Shown here: positions 9,201-18,700 of the stretch, in pieces
Position numbering within the stretch: position 1 is the stretch's first letter
How the letters are laid out: the number at the start of each line of letters is the position of its first letter
Origin: Pyrinomonadaceae bacterium
GTDB lineage: Bacteria > Acidobacteriota > Blastocatellia > Pyrinomonadales > Pyrinomonadaceae
Direction: 5' to 3'
Length of the DNA: 52,659 nt
Assembly (NCBI GenBank): GCA_025922875.1
Contig: JAICGZ010000006.1
Coordinates: 1-52,659 of the forward strand
Translations under genes and position numbers: made by a program
Notes under the pieces: generated by a model
The model's database searches: none
What the model was told of the DNA's origin: nothing
Seen by the model: the letters and a program-made list of their open reading frames with translations, nothing else

Positions 9201-9390
9201 GTTTGTCGTGAAGGGTTCGGATCAATCAAGCGGGTTTGGGCTAAAGTTGATTAGAGAACGGACGAAAATGATGGGTAGCCAGGCTGTGATACAGTCAGCA
9301 CCCGGTCGTGGCACACGGATAACATTCAAATTCCACTTGTCAGAGCCGGCGCTTTCAGCCGGCGCGACGCAATCAGCGCGGCAGGCCTAG
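6292..9390 (+). CDS. Propeller-type sensor histidine kinase
   Basis: About 1032 residues. A signal peptide (first ~30) leads into a large periplasmic beta-propeller of repeated two-component-regulator propeller blades (about 35-640), seen as many DRxGxLWFGT-like repeats, then a Y_Y_Y domain (about 670-740) and one membrane helix near 765-785. The cytoplasmic part has a HisKA_3 dimerisation domain with the phospho-His in ADDLHNEPKQ (near 820), and an HATPase_c domain with QECINNIVKHS, DKGKGF and GFGLKLIRER. The usual DLHD is DLHN here. The ATG at 6292 follows gaggtggtc; a GTG at 6286 is also in frame. The response regulator starts 24 bases downstream. Related sensors often detect polysaccharide breakdown products. 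The ligand here is unknown. Confidence 0.9.
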   Translation: MHAVSSQRKRLIHSFLHLVSVLLGGLLGCASVTAQQAYLPQFVFDRWTTDDGLPQNTVSDILQTRDGYLWLATFDGLARFDGQQFTVFNKGNTKGISGNRFDQLFEDRYGALWAVTDDNRLVQYQSGNFITYTTKEGLPPWVIKYLETDESGDLQIVSRQGIVRWKDGKFIAYPLHELLPTSVGASFLLWKSLSWLNGDQFYLYAHGRLHSYSSPSLPSLKIDSVVEDQHGTFWISTKDTGLVRVKDGHFTTYPLEYFPAYRPIAVQQDRKGNIWLASHRGLEQFKDGRFTKVDAQGFLTSENTRFYEDREGNLWIGAGSGLYRAREAAIKVVTEMDGLSSNNVYSIYEDRNGGLWFGTWGGGVTRIKDGCVTQYRETSNANFITTIYEDRDGSMWIGTTERLYRLDRSLLRKCNRRLHLIRRRSVYADPDDFFKGGVWAIHQDQAGRFWFGTTHGLIKLEDGHYKRYTTTDGLAGNDVKVILEDRLGQLWFGTWSGLSRYIERRFTSYRESDGLASDHIRTLYEDSEGILWIGTYDGGLSRFKDGRITRHTTRDGLFNNGVFQILEDDSDYFWMSSNKGIYRVKRQQLNDAADGKLRSITSIAYDKSDGLMSVECNGGRQPAGWKTRDGKLWFPTAGGAALIDPRKISQNTSPPPVVIERLRIAGELAALREYVDVPPDKKSFQVEYRGLSFVKPEQVKYRYKLSGVDSDWVDAGTGRVASFNYVPPGEYIFTVIAANSDGVWNHTGQSIRITVVPYWWEVRWVQGSILLAVLLVVASSVAFWYRRHIAQLAHEHALQQEFSRKLIASIDGERKRIADDLHNEPKQYLFAISKYAWLMRRGLGDPKSPAENVSSALEYARQIEVLAERADAEMKDIIEDLRPVQLKELQLTAAIKDWIVKTNEISDLNFSHDIVSIDGIFDDETEVNIYRILQECINNIVKHSQAKDACISIKRDEDEIIFIVEDKGKGFVVKGSDQSSGFGLKLIRERTKMMGSQAVIQSAPGRGTRITFKFHLSEPALSAGATQSARQA

Positions 9391-9414
9391 CGGCAATTCA
9401 CTGCGAAGTGAGGT

Positions 9415-10077
9415 ATGAGAGAGATAACAGTCATCATCATCGATGACCACCCTATCGCCCGACAAGGTTTGCTGGCAATCTTCAAGACTGACCCGACCAT
9501 CAAGGTTGTGGGCGACGCTCACGGCGCTCAAGAAGGTGTGAACAAGACGATGGCGACGAAGCCGGACATCGCCATCATAGATATTGAAATGAGCAGAGAC
9601 AGAAAGGATGGCTTTGTCATCGCCCGCGAGTTGCGAGAGACAGGTTTCACGGGTGCGATTATTTTCCTGACACACCTCAATGAGAAGTACAGCTTCGAAA
9701 AATTCCTGCGGTCCGGCGAGAAAGGCTACATCCTTAAGAACGACTCTCCGAAACAGATTATTGAAGGCACCAAGACAGTCGCATCGGGAGATACGTATAT
9801 AAGCGCCGAAATGCTGAAGAAACTACCCGCTCACTACAATCGTGAGGGTGCTGATATCAACAGAGTGCATTTGACTCCGCGCGAGATTGAAATCCTCGAG
9901 TCACTTATCAAATATCTGACCAGCAAAGAAATTGGGCAGAGATTAGGCATCGGACACCGCACAGTTGAGAAGCACCTGCAAAACCTGCATGAAAAACTCA
10001 ATCTGCGAAGCAAGGATTCGCTCATCGCATGGTGGCACGCGAACCGGCCGCTGTGTAAGTCGGCCCCAACTACGTAG
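9415..10077 (+). CDS. NarL/LuxR-type response regulator
   Basis: 220 residues. The receiver domain (1-125) has the acidic pocket D10/D11 in IIIDDHP, phospho-acceptor D56 in IAIIDIEM, and the conserved Lys in EKGYILKND. A LuxR-type helix-turn-helix follows (about 152-212): LTPREIEILESL, SKEIGQRLGIGHRTVEKHL. It lies 24 bases behind the sensor kinase and is surely its partner. The start ATG at 9415 follows gtgaggt. Two CTACGTAG palindromes 20 bases apart begin at its stop codon, ahead of the next gene, and could be its binding sites. It may control the secreted LamG protein and perhaps the lipid locus; this is inferred. Confidence 0.92.
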   Translation: MREITVIIIDDHPIARQGLLAIFKTDPTIKVVGDAHGAQEGVNKTMATKPDIAIIDIEMSRDRKDGFVIARELRETGFTGAIIFLTHLNEKYSFEKFLRSGEKGYILKNDSPKQIIEGTKTVASGDTYISAEMLKKLPAHYNREGADINRVHLTPREIEILESLIKYLTSKEIGQRLGIGHRTVEKHLQNLHEKLNLRSKDSLIAWWHANRPLCKSAPTT

Positions 10078-10097
10078 CGTTACTTAGTCCTACGTAG
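10070..10097. promoter_or_regulatory. Twin CTACGTAG palindromes, candidate regulator site
   Basis: CTACGTAG stands at 10070-10077 and 10090-10097, exactly 20 bases start to start (about two helical turns), 60-90 bases ahead of the LamG gene start. The first overlaps the response regulator stop codon. Spaced palindromes on one DNA face suit a dimeric NarL-type regulator. No binding evidence is available. Confidence 0.35.
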
Positions 10098-10159
10098 CTA
10101 CGAATAGTTTACCCGCCAGGTTATCTCCTATAGTCCTGCCCATCAAAAGGAGAAAACCA

Positions 10160-12541
10160 ATGCCCACCAAGCTTACTCTGAAAACAATAGCCATACTTTT
10201 AGTTACTCTCTCTTGCGCCGCCTTAATAAATCTGAAAGCCTCCCACCCCTCAAGTCTTGTTAATGGGTTTTCTACTCCGCCTTCTGGCTTAATCAGTTGG
10301 TGGCCTGCTGATGGAACTGCCAACGACATCGTTCATGGAAATCATGGAACTTTGCAAAACGGAGCAACCTTTGCTCCTGGTCGATTTGGGCAAGCTTACA
10401 GCTTCGACGGAGTCGATGATGTCGTGCTGTTGCCAAACGCCGCGAATTTGAACTTTTACGAAACCTCACCGATGACTATCGAGATGTGGGTATATAAGAC
10501 GGGCGGCGCCGGCACTATGCACTTATTCGGCAAACGCGAAGCATGTAACAACGATTTTCAGTACCAACTGGCTTTTGATCCTGGTGGTCTCGTGTTTGGT
10601 GGTCTCGGTTTCGATGGAGGCTACATTCGCGCCCAGGGAGTGCAACTGCCGCTTAATATGTGGACGCATATAGCGGGAACATTTGATGGAAGCACCTTGC
10701 GGCTATATATCAATGGACAATCTGTATGGACAGGGGCGGGCTCGTTGGGTCCAGTTAATAATGCGTCGACGGTGATCGGCGGCACTGGGAGTTGTGAACA
10801 CTTTGCCGGACTTCTCGACGAGGTGAAAATATTCAATCGGGCGCTGTCACCTGCTGAGATTCAAGCCGAGGCAGATGCGACGCCCTCGCCGACGCCAACA
10901 TCAACCCCGACTCCACCGCCTTGTGGAACGGGCCAAATCGAGACGTACGATCTGGCAGCAGATTGGAGCGACGCATCGAATCCGAATGACCCATGGTCTT
11001 ACAACGAAGGCACCCATCCACTTCCATTTCAACCAATATGGGAACCGAGCTTCGGACCCGCTTGGGCCTACGCGCCGTGGCCGAACTTCGGGCACGTCCC
11101 TTTTTGGGCCAAAACTCGGATCTCCAGCTCGATTGATGGTTTCGAAATCGGTGATGTCATCGGCCACTCAAGCGACAGTGGCCGCGGTGAGAACTTTGCC
11201 CCAGCCAACGTGACATGGACCAGTCCCTCTAATGGAAACATTAGTATTTCCGGGTCAGCTTGGATTTCGCCGTCAATAGATAGAAGCAACAGGTGGGAGC
11301 TTTACCTGAACGGAACGCTTCTGAGTGGCGGGAATATGCTCGCACATGGGGGTTACTATCGCTCAAACCCATTCGATTTCGCCGCAGGATCTGGGGGCCC
11401 AGCCATCTTGAACAATATTCCGGTTTCAGCAGGCGATGTGGTAAAGCTGCAGATCATCAAGCTTTCGACATTCGGTCATCTGGTGGGCGTCAATCTCCGA
11501 ATCACTTCATCCACATGTACTTCCGATACGACATCACCTCTAATCACCTGTCCAACCGACATCAGCATCGCCGGCGATAGTCCTGGCTCGTGTTCAGCTA
11601 CGTTTGATCCGGGGGTTGCGTCAGCAACAGATGACTCTTCCAGCGTAACCGTGGTTGGCGTGCGCAGCGACGGTCAACTACTTAATGCGCCTTACCCACT
11701 CGGTGAAATCACGATTACTTGGACGGCTACCGATGCAGCCGGCAATCAAGCTTCATGTCAACAATTGATCACGGTCACCAATCGCAATCCGGAGGTGATG
11801 ATCACCGGCCCATCAAGTGGAACGATTAGTGCAGTTGGCACTCCTGTGAGTTTTACGGGTACCTTCACAGATAACCCGGGCGGTACACACACCGCGATCT
11901 GGATGTTTGAGGATATCACGCAGGTTGCTACAGTTGTTGAACCAGTCGGTTCAACCTCGGGCTTGGCGAATACCACTTATACCTTCAGCACTCCTGGCGT
12001 GTACCAGGTCAAGCTAATTGTAGTCGATGGTTGCGGTGGAATGGGCACAGCGACAGTTGTTGATGATTTCGATGCGATCGTAGTGATCTATGATCCAAAT
12101 GGCGGATACGTTACAGGCGGCGGTTGGATAAACTCACCAACAGGCGCTTACCAACTCGATCCAAGCTTAACAGGCAAAGCAAACTTTGGCTTCGTCTCAA
12201 AGTACCAGCAAGGCGCCTCCGTTCCGACGGGCCAAACGGAATTCCAGTTCAAGGTCGCCAGCCTCAACTTTCATAGCAGCTCTTATGAGTGGATGGTAGT
12301 AGCCGGAGCAAGAGCTCAATTCAAGGGTACAGGCACGATCAACGGGAGTGGCAATTACGGATTCTTACTCACAGCAATTGAGGGACAAGTTAGCGGCGGG
12401 GGAGGAGTGGACAAGTTTCGGATCAAGATTTGGGACAAGAACAACGGCGGTGACATTGTTTATGACAACAAGATCGGATCGGCCAACAATTCGAGCGATG
12501 CGACTGAGCTTGGAGGTGGTAGCATAGTTATCCACGAGTAA
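10160..12541 (+). CDS. Secreted LamG/HYR/PKD multidomain protein
   Basis: 793 residues. The signal peptide is about 1-27 and an aaggag box precedes the ATG. Order: LamG/concanavalin-like domain (about 38-240, from GLISWWPADGTAND to DEVKIFNRALSPAEI), a Pro/Thr-rich linker, a second beta domain of unknown type (about 258-450), an HYR domain (about 455-540, DTTSPLITCPTDI and WTATDAAGNQASC), a PKD domain (about 545-635), and a C-terminal domain from GGYVTGGGWINSPTGAY onward, often called post-COAP-1. There is no membrane anchor or sorting signal. These modules bind glycans or build extracellular scaffolds; I see no catalytic domain. It lies directly downstream of the propeller kinase pair, suggesting that system controls it. 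Confidence 0.85.
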   Translation: MPTKLTLKTIAILLVTLSCAALINLKASHPSSLVNGFSTPPSGLISWWPADGTANDIVHGNHGTLQNGATFAPGRFGQAYSFDGVDDVVLLPNAANLNFYETSPMTIEMWVYKTGGAGTMHLFGKREACNNDFQYQLAFDPGGLVFGGLGFDGGYIRAQGVQLPLNMWTHIAGTFDGSTLRLYINGQSVWTGAGSLGPVNNASTVIGGTGSCEHFAGLLDEVKIFNRALSPAEIQAEADATPSPTPTSTPTPPPCGTGQIETYDLAADWSDASNPNDPWSYNEGTHPLPFQPIWEPSFGPAWAYAPWPNFGHVPFWAKTRISSSIDGFEIGDVIGHSSDSGRGENFAPANVTWTSPSNGNISISGSAWISPSIDRSNRWELYLNGTLLSGGNMLAHGGYYRSNPFDFAAGSGGPAILNNIPVSAGDVVKLQIIKLSTFGHLVGVNLRITSSTCTSDTTSPLITCPTDISIAGDSPGSCSATFDPGVASATDDSSSVTVVGVRSDGQLLNAPYPLGEITITWTATDAAGNQASCQQLITVTNRNPEVMITGPSSGTISAVGTPVSFTGTFTDNPGGTHTAIWMFEDITQVATVVEPVGSTSGLANTTYTFSTPGVYQVKLIVVDGCGGMGTATVVDDFDAIVVIYDPNGGYVTGGGWINSPTGAYQLDPSLTGKANFGFVSKYQQGASVPTGQTEFQFKVASLNFHSSSYEWMVVAGARAQFKGTGTINGSGNYGFLLTAIEGQVSGGGGVDKFRIKIWDKNNGGDIVYDNKIGSANNSSDATELGGGSIVIHE

Positions 12542-12738
12542 ACGGGTAACGAGACGGCATTTAGTGAGCAGTTCCTCGTTCGTGCCATCAAAATGCAAGT
12601 CTTTTGAGGCTGCTCAAACCCGATCCACCAACGAGATTTTAAGCAACCCGCATTGGATAGAGAGGCTTTTAGGTTTAGGAGGTCGAGAGCGCCCCAATCA
12701 AAGCTATCAGTATCAAACGAACAAAATCCCTATAACGC

Positions 12739-15700
12739 TCAACTGGATGCAGTCTCAATGCAATGTGTTAGCAACTCCGCTAACGTTTGAACTTCAGGGT
12801 CCAGAAACATCGTGTAGTGATCACCGGGAATACTATGAATGGCGACGGGATAGACGACACTCTGAGCCCAGGCAGCAGCGGCGTCCGGGAAAAGAGGCTC
12901 GAAAGCTTCCGACCATTTAGTGCTTTGGAACAAAGTTATTCTGCCGGAGTAGATCTGTGGCTCGTACCTCCGCAGTTGGCCTGTTGCCTTCTGCAAACCG
13001 TTCCTGTAAATCTGAAAGAGAGAACGAAACTGCTCCAAATCGGTATCCGCAGATAAAACATTGAAAGCTCTTAGCTGCTCCCAGACTCGGTGGAAAAGCT
13101 CGCCGCTGTCGAATTCTCGAAAATCATCCGAAAGGACCGGCAGTCTCTTCCCGCGTCGCGCGCCCATGTATCTTGCAAAAACAGGTAATAGAACTGCGTC
13201 ATCGTAATCCATTTCAGGTCCGCAACCTTGGAATGGGGCAGGCGAGTCAAAGAGAGCGAGCAACGCCACGCGCTCTCCATGCTTTTCGAATTGCTGGGCC
13301 ATCTCGAAAGCGACGACACCTCCGATAGACCATCCTCCTATAAAGTAGGGACCATGCGACTGGGAGGATTGAAGAGCCCGAATACATGAGGCCGCAACGG
13401 CCTCAATACTTGAATCAGCGGTAGCCTTGACCGAATCGGCTCGATAAATGCTGTAGTTATCAAGTATCGTCGGCCGCAACGCATAAAACGGTTGATCAGT
13501 CCCTAAATACCTGGACAGATCGGAGTAGCAATAGACATCCAGAGCACCGGGGTGGATGCAGAAGAATGGGGGCTTCGAACCTTCAGAGCGGATGGCGACA
13601 ATCTCGATTGGAGAAGAAGAATTCGGCACGGAAATGATTTGCGGATCCTGTGCAGGTTCTGACGTCAGGCCTATCAGATCTGACAAGAACTCCGCGAACT
13701 CGGCTATCGTAGGCCCCTCAAGCAACTTCACCACCGGAATGAACACCCCAAGTTCGGCTTCGATGCGGTTCTTCAATTCAATACTCATCAGCGAATCTAT
13801 TCCCAACGAGTTCAAAGGCTGCCGCGCTTCTATTCTATCTACCGAGAGACCAATTACCCCCGCTACATGAGTTGCGAGAAAGGCTTCAAGCAGTTGAGGG
13901 CGTTCGCTGGGCGGAGCCGCCAAAATGGTTTCGCGCACCCGTCTATCATTTTCACCCGCGGCCTTGGACTCAGATGCCGTGCCATACCCCTCTCGTTTCA
14001 ATCCAGCAAGTAACGGCGCGTCGCCCAGTTCGGGATAATGTTGGAATAGCTGGGACCAGTCGAGCTGCAATACGGCAACCTGCGACGAGTTTTGTCGCAA
14101 CAACTGACTGAAAATTTCCAGTCCGGTCTCCGGCGAAATGCGGCCGATTCCCTTCCGCGCGAGGCGTTGGGCATGTTCGGGCCTGGATGCCATACCGACT
14201 TCGGCCCACGGCCCCCAGTTGATGCTCATGGCCGCTTGGCCCTCAGAATGGCGATAGTGGGCCAGCGCATCCAAAAACATATTCGCCGTCGCATAGTTTC
14301 CCTGTCCGGCGGAACCCAACAGAGAGGCGACTGAAGAGAACATGACGAAAAAATCCAGTTCCGAATCTTTAAGGAGGCGGTGAAGCAACCAACCGCCGAT
14401 CACTTTGGCGCGAAACACCGCCCCCAGCGCAGCCTCTCCGATTTGCGACAACACCTGATCCTGCAAGACTCCAGCCGCATGAATGACGCCCCTGATGGGT
14501 GGCCACTCTTCCCTGCGAAACGTCTCAAGAAACTCAGCAAGTTGCTTTTCGTCCGAGACATCGACAGCAGCGAGATGCACGCTCGCTCCTGAAGACTCCA
14601 GTTGCCTAATCCCGGCAATTTGAGCCTTCAGACGCTTCTCTTCAATCTGGTTCCATTCGGAACGTGCGGGAAGTTGCGTGCGCCCCATGAGTATTACGCG
14701 GCGCGCCCCCTGTTGCACAATCCAGCGCGAGACGAGCAGGCCAAGTTCACCCAACCCTCCCGTAATCAAATAACTTGCATCAGAACGCCAGCGTTGACTC
14801 GACCACGATGCACTATGCTTAGCCTTGCGAGTCAGGCGTGCAACGTAGGACGCGTTCTTTCGCAAAGCGATCTGATTCTCGCCCTCCGGATTTTGCAACA
14901 AGCCCCACAACAGAGCGGCACTCTCTGCGGCGGAGGCTGCTGTCTCAAGATCAACGAGTCCGCCCCAAATGGACGCGTGTTCCTGTGCGATAGTACGGCC
15001 CAACCCCCATAGCAGCGACTGTCCGATAGCCGGCTTACCTTGTCCTCCCGGCACCGTATGAACGTCTCGCGTTACTAGCCACAGATGCGCTTCGCTAAAC
15101 TGTTGCGTGCGCACCATCTCCCGCAAGAGCGCAACGACCGTCGCCGTACCGCGCGCCTGCGCCTGCTCCAATGAAGCGACCGTAGTCTCTTCAGGCGGCG
15201 GAGTATCGAGACTCCACAGGTGCAGCACCCCACGACACGGCGGCCCGCCTTCTCCCACCACTGCGTCAAAAAGTTTGCGAATGTCTTTTTCGTGTGCGAC
15301 TCGAAGCCTGAAATGATCGCGGCCAGTGCGCTCGAAAGCTCGGCTGGGAGAAACCCGTATGCATCTGCCCTTCGCTCTCTCGATGTGCTTCGCCAATGCA
15401 TCCCCTACCCCGCTTTCATCTACGAGCGCAAGCCACGTTCCCGCCGGAGAAGGTCTCAGTTCAGATTCCGTAGCCTGTCCGTTTGACGAGAGACCTTTGG
15501 GTTGCCATTCAAGTTCGTAGAGATACTCATCCAGATCAGCGCCCAGAATGCTCTGTTGCGCGCCGCTAAGATATTGAATGCGCAATCCGAGAGCTTCGAT
15601 TAGGACGACTCCATCTTCGTCGAGGAGCAGAACGTCTCCAACGAGCCCGTCGCCCGGCGCTGCTTTTTTCGATTGGACGCGCACGTAGCTCTGGACGCGT

Positions 15701-18700
15701 AGTCCCGGTCGATGGTAAACGCGGATCGCATCTGCGCCAACGGGCAGAAATAGATCCTCTCGCCTTTCGCCAGCGGCGATCAGGACTTGCGCACAGGCGT
15801 CGAGGACAGCGGGGTGAAGTTGGTAAATATCCAGTTCGCTTTCGAGCGTCCGTGGAACTTCTATCAGGCCGAGGGCTTCTTCATCGCGTCGCCAGAGTTC
15901 TGTAATGCCTCGGAAGGTATTCCCGTACTGAAGTCCTCTTGCGCTCATCTCGGAATAGAAGGCTTCGTTTGAAACTTGCTCCTTGCATCTCTCCCGCACT
16001 TCGTCAAGATCGATGCACTGCGGTGGGACCATCGAGACGTCGTTGTTTAAATTGACTTCGATCGTTCCCTCAGCGTGCAGCCTCCATGAATCTTCGACCG
16101 CCCCTTCAGCATCGGGCCGACTGAAAATGCTAAACGAGGCTTCACCTTCAGAGTGGGGAGAGAGGATCAGTTGCAGCAGCGGGCGATTGCTCTTGGAGAA
16201 AAAGAGCGGGCGATGAAACTTGACGTTCCTCAGTCTGTGCGGCACGGCGCCGTAAACCTCGGCCGCCGCAGTCAGCGCCATCTCCAAGTAGGCCGTTCCC
16301 GGCAGCATTTCGACGCCTTGAAATTTATGGTCTGCAAGGTAAGGTAATAGGCGCTGGTCCAGACGATTCTCCCACAGGTGAGATCCGGATGAGATCGCGA
16401 GCTTCAGAGGTTCTCCCAATAGCGGATGTCTTTGGCCGTGGCCCCGTGCTTTTTGCACATTGCCCTTCAGCACATCAGCCTGCATCTCAACGCTTTCTAA
16501 CCAGCATCGCTCGTGCTGCCAGGAGTACGCGGGCAGTGAGACGCAACGGCCTTTCTGTCTGTACAACTCCTCCCATTTCACGGCATGCCCCTGTGCGTAG
16601 AGCGCCCCGAGAGAAGCCAACAGAGACTCGAGTTCTCCGCTCCCACGCCGCATGGAAGAAAGAACGAGACGCTCACCCCCGTGTTCGATCAGGCGTTGCC
16701 TGATATGGGTGGAGAGGACGGGGTGTGAGCCAATTTCCAGAAAGTCAAAGTCGTCTTTCTCTATCATTTCGTCGATGGCGGCGGCGAAACGTACAGGCTG
16801 CCTAATCTGGCGCTGCCAATAGAGGGCATCGTAATCCCTGCCGTTACTGGCATGTCCCGTAAGGGTCGAGAAAATCGGAAGCGTCGGAGGTTGCGTGTCG
16901 AGCGGGCTGATCACATCGAGGAAGTCGCGCAGAATGAAATCCATCTGGCCGCTGTGGAAGGCGTAGTTCACGGGCAACACGTGACAAGAAACTTCCTGCC
17001 GCTCGAAAACTTCGAGGACACCTTCGACTGCTTGTGAGTCGCCCGCAATAAGTATCGAGGTCCCGCTGTTGATGGCAGCGACACATAGGCGCCCGCCGTA
17101 CCTAGCTATGACCTGCTCCACCTTTTCGAGTGGCATTTCGATGTTGGCCATCTTGCCCTGCCCTGTCGCCCTCTGCATCAATCGCCCACGATGAAACGAG
17201 ACGCGCAGGGTATCCTCTAAACTCAACGCGCCTGCCACATGAGCCGCTGACAGCTCTCCGATGCTGTGACCGACCACGGCATCCGGCACGATTCCCCATT
17301 GCCGCCAGAGCGAGACGAGAGCCAATTGGAGGGCAACCAGAGCGGGCTGCGCGATCTCCGTTTCAGCCAGCCGACTCCTCGATTCATCCGCGAAGAGTTC
17401 TTGCAACAGCGACAACTTGGCATACGGTCGCAGCAAGCGGTCGCACGTCTCGAGAGTTGACCTAAACGCAGGCTCTTGCTCGAATAACTCGCGTCCCATC
17501 ATGGACCACTGCGTACCCTGGCCCGAAAAAACGAAAGCGAGTTTAGGCCGCTGTCCTGCGATTCGCCGCCCTGTCGAGATGCCGACCTGCGCTTCTCCGC
17601 GCTCAAAGGAGGCGAGGCGTGCGATGAGTTCTTCCCGTTTGTGAAAGATGATGGCGAGTCGGTGCTCGTGATGCGTTCGCCGCGCACCGGCGGTGAAACA
17701 TACGTCCTTCAAAACGCCGTCGGTCACTGCGTCCGAACGAGTGAGAAATTCGCGCATGCGGCGGGCATTGTCACGTAGTGCTTGCGGCGTGTGTGCAGAA
17801 AGTGGAAGAATTCGCGCACTGTGAGATAAGTCTTCAATCTCATTGATTTCTTCACCTTTCGGAGCTTGAGAGAGCACCACGTGGACGTTCGTGCCACCAA
17901 ACCCGAATGAACTTACACCAGCAAGCGCCTCGTCGGAACCGTCCGGCCAGTCGTCGAGCGTTAGCTGAACACGCAGCGAAAGCTTTGCGAAGGGAATGTA
18001 TGGATTGGGCTTTTCGAAATGGAGACTCGGCGTAAGCTGTTTATACTTCAGCATCAGCGCGACTTTGATAAGACTGGCGATACCAGCAGCGGCCTCCAAA
18101 TGACCGATGTTAGTTTTAACCGAACCGATTCGGCAGACGTTCCCGCGCGGCCTGCCGAGAGCGAGCACCCGGCCCAGGGCATTCGCCTCAATCGGATCTC
18201 CCAGCAACGTTCCTGTGCCGTGGGCTTCAACGTATTGAATCTGGCCCGGCACGATTCCCGCATCTCTGTATGCTTCTGTCAGAACAGCTTCCTGCGCTTG
18301 AGGACTAGGAGCCATCAGCCCGTTCGTGCGGCCGTCCTGATTGACGGCGCTGCCGCGAATGAGTGCGTATATAGAATCGTTGTCGGCAAGCGCAGCGGAG
18401 AGGGGCTTCAGAACGACGACGCCGACCCCCTCACTTCGCACATAACCGTCGGCGCGCGCGTCGAACGTCTTACAGCGACCGTCACTCGCCATCATTCGGG
18501 CCTTCGCGAAGTTCGCCGCTACAGCGGGCGAGAGGAGAAGATTCACGCCGCCAGCCAGCGCTAGCGAAGATTCGCCACACCGCAAGCTGCGACACGCAAG
18601 ATGAATCGCCAAGAGCGAAGAGGAGCAAGCCGTATCAACCGCGATACTCGGCCCCCGCCAGTCGAACACGTAGGATAGCCGGTTGGCCGCGATGCTAAAG

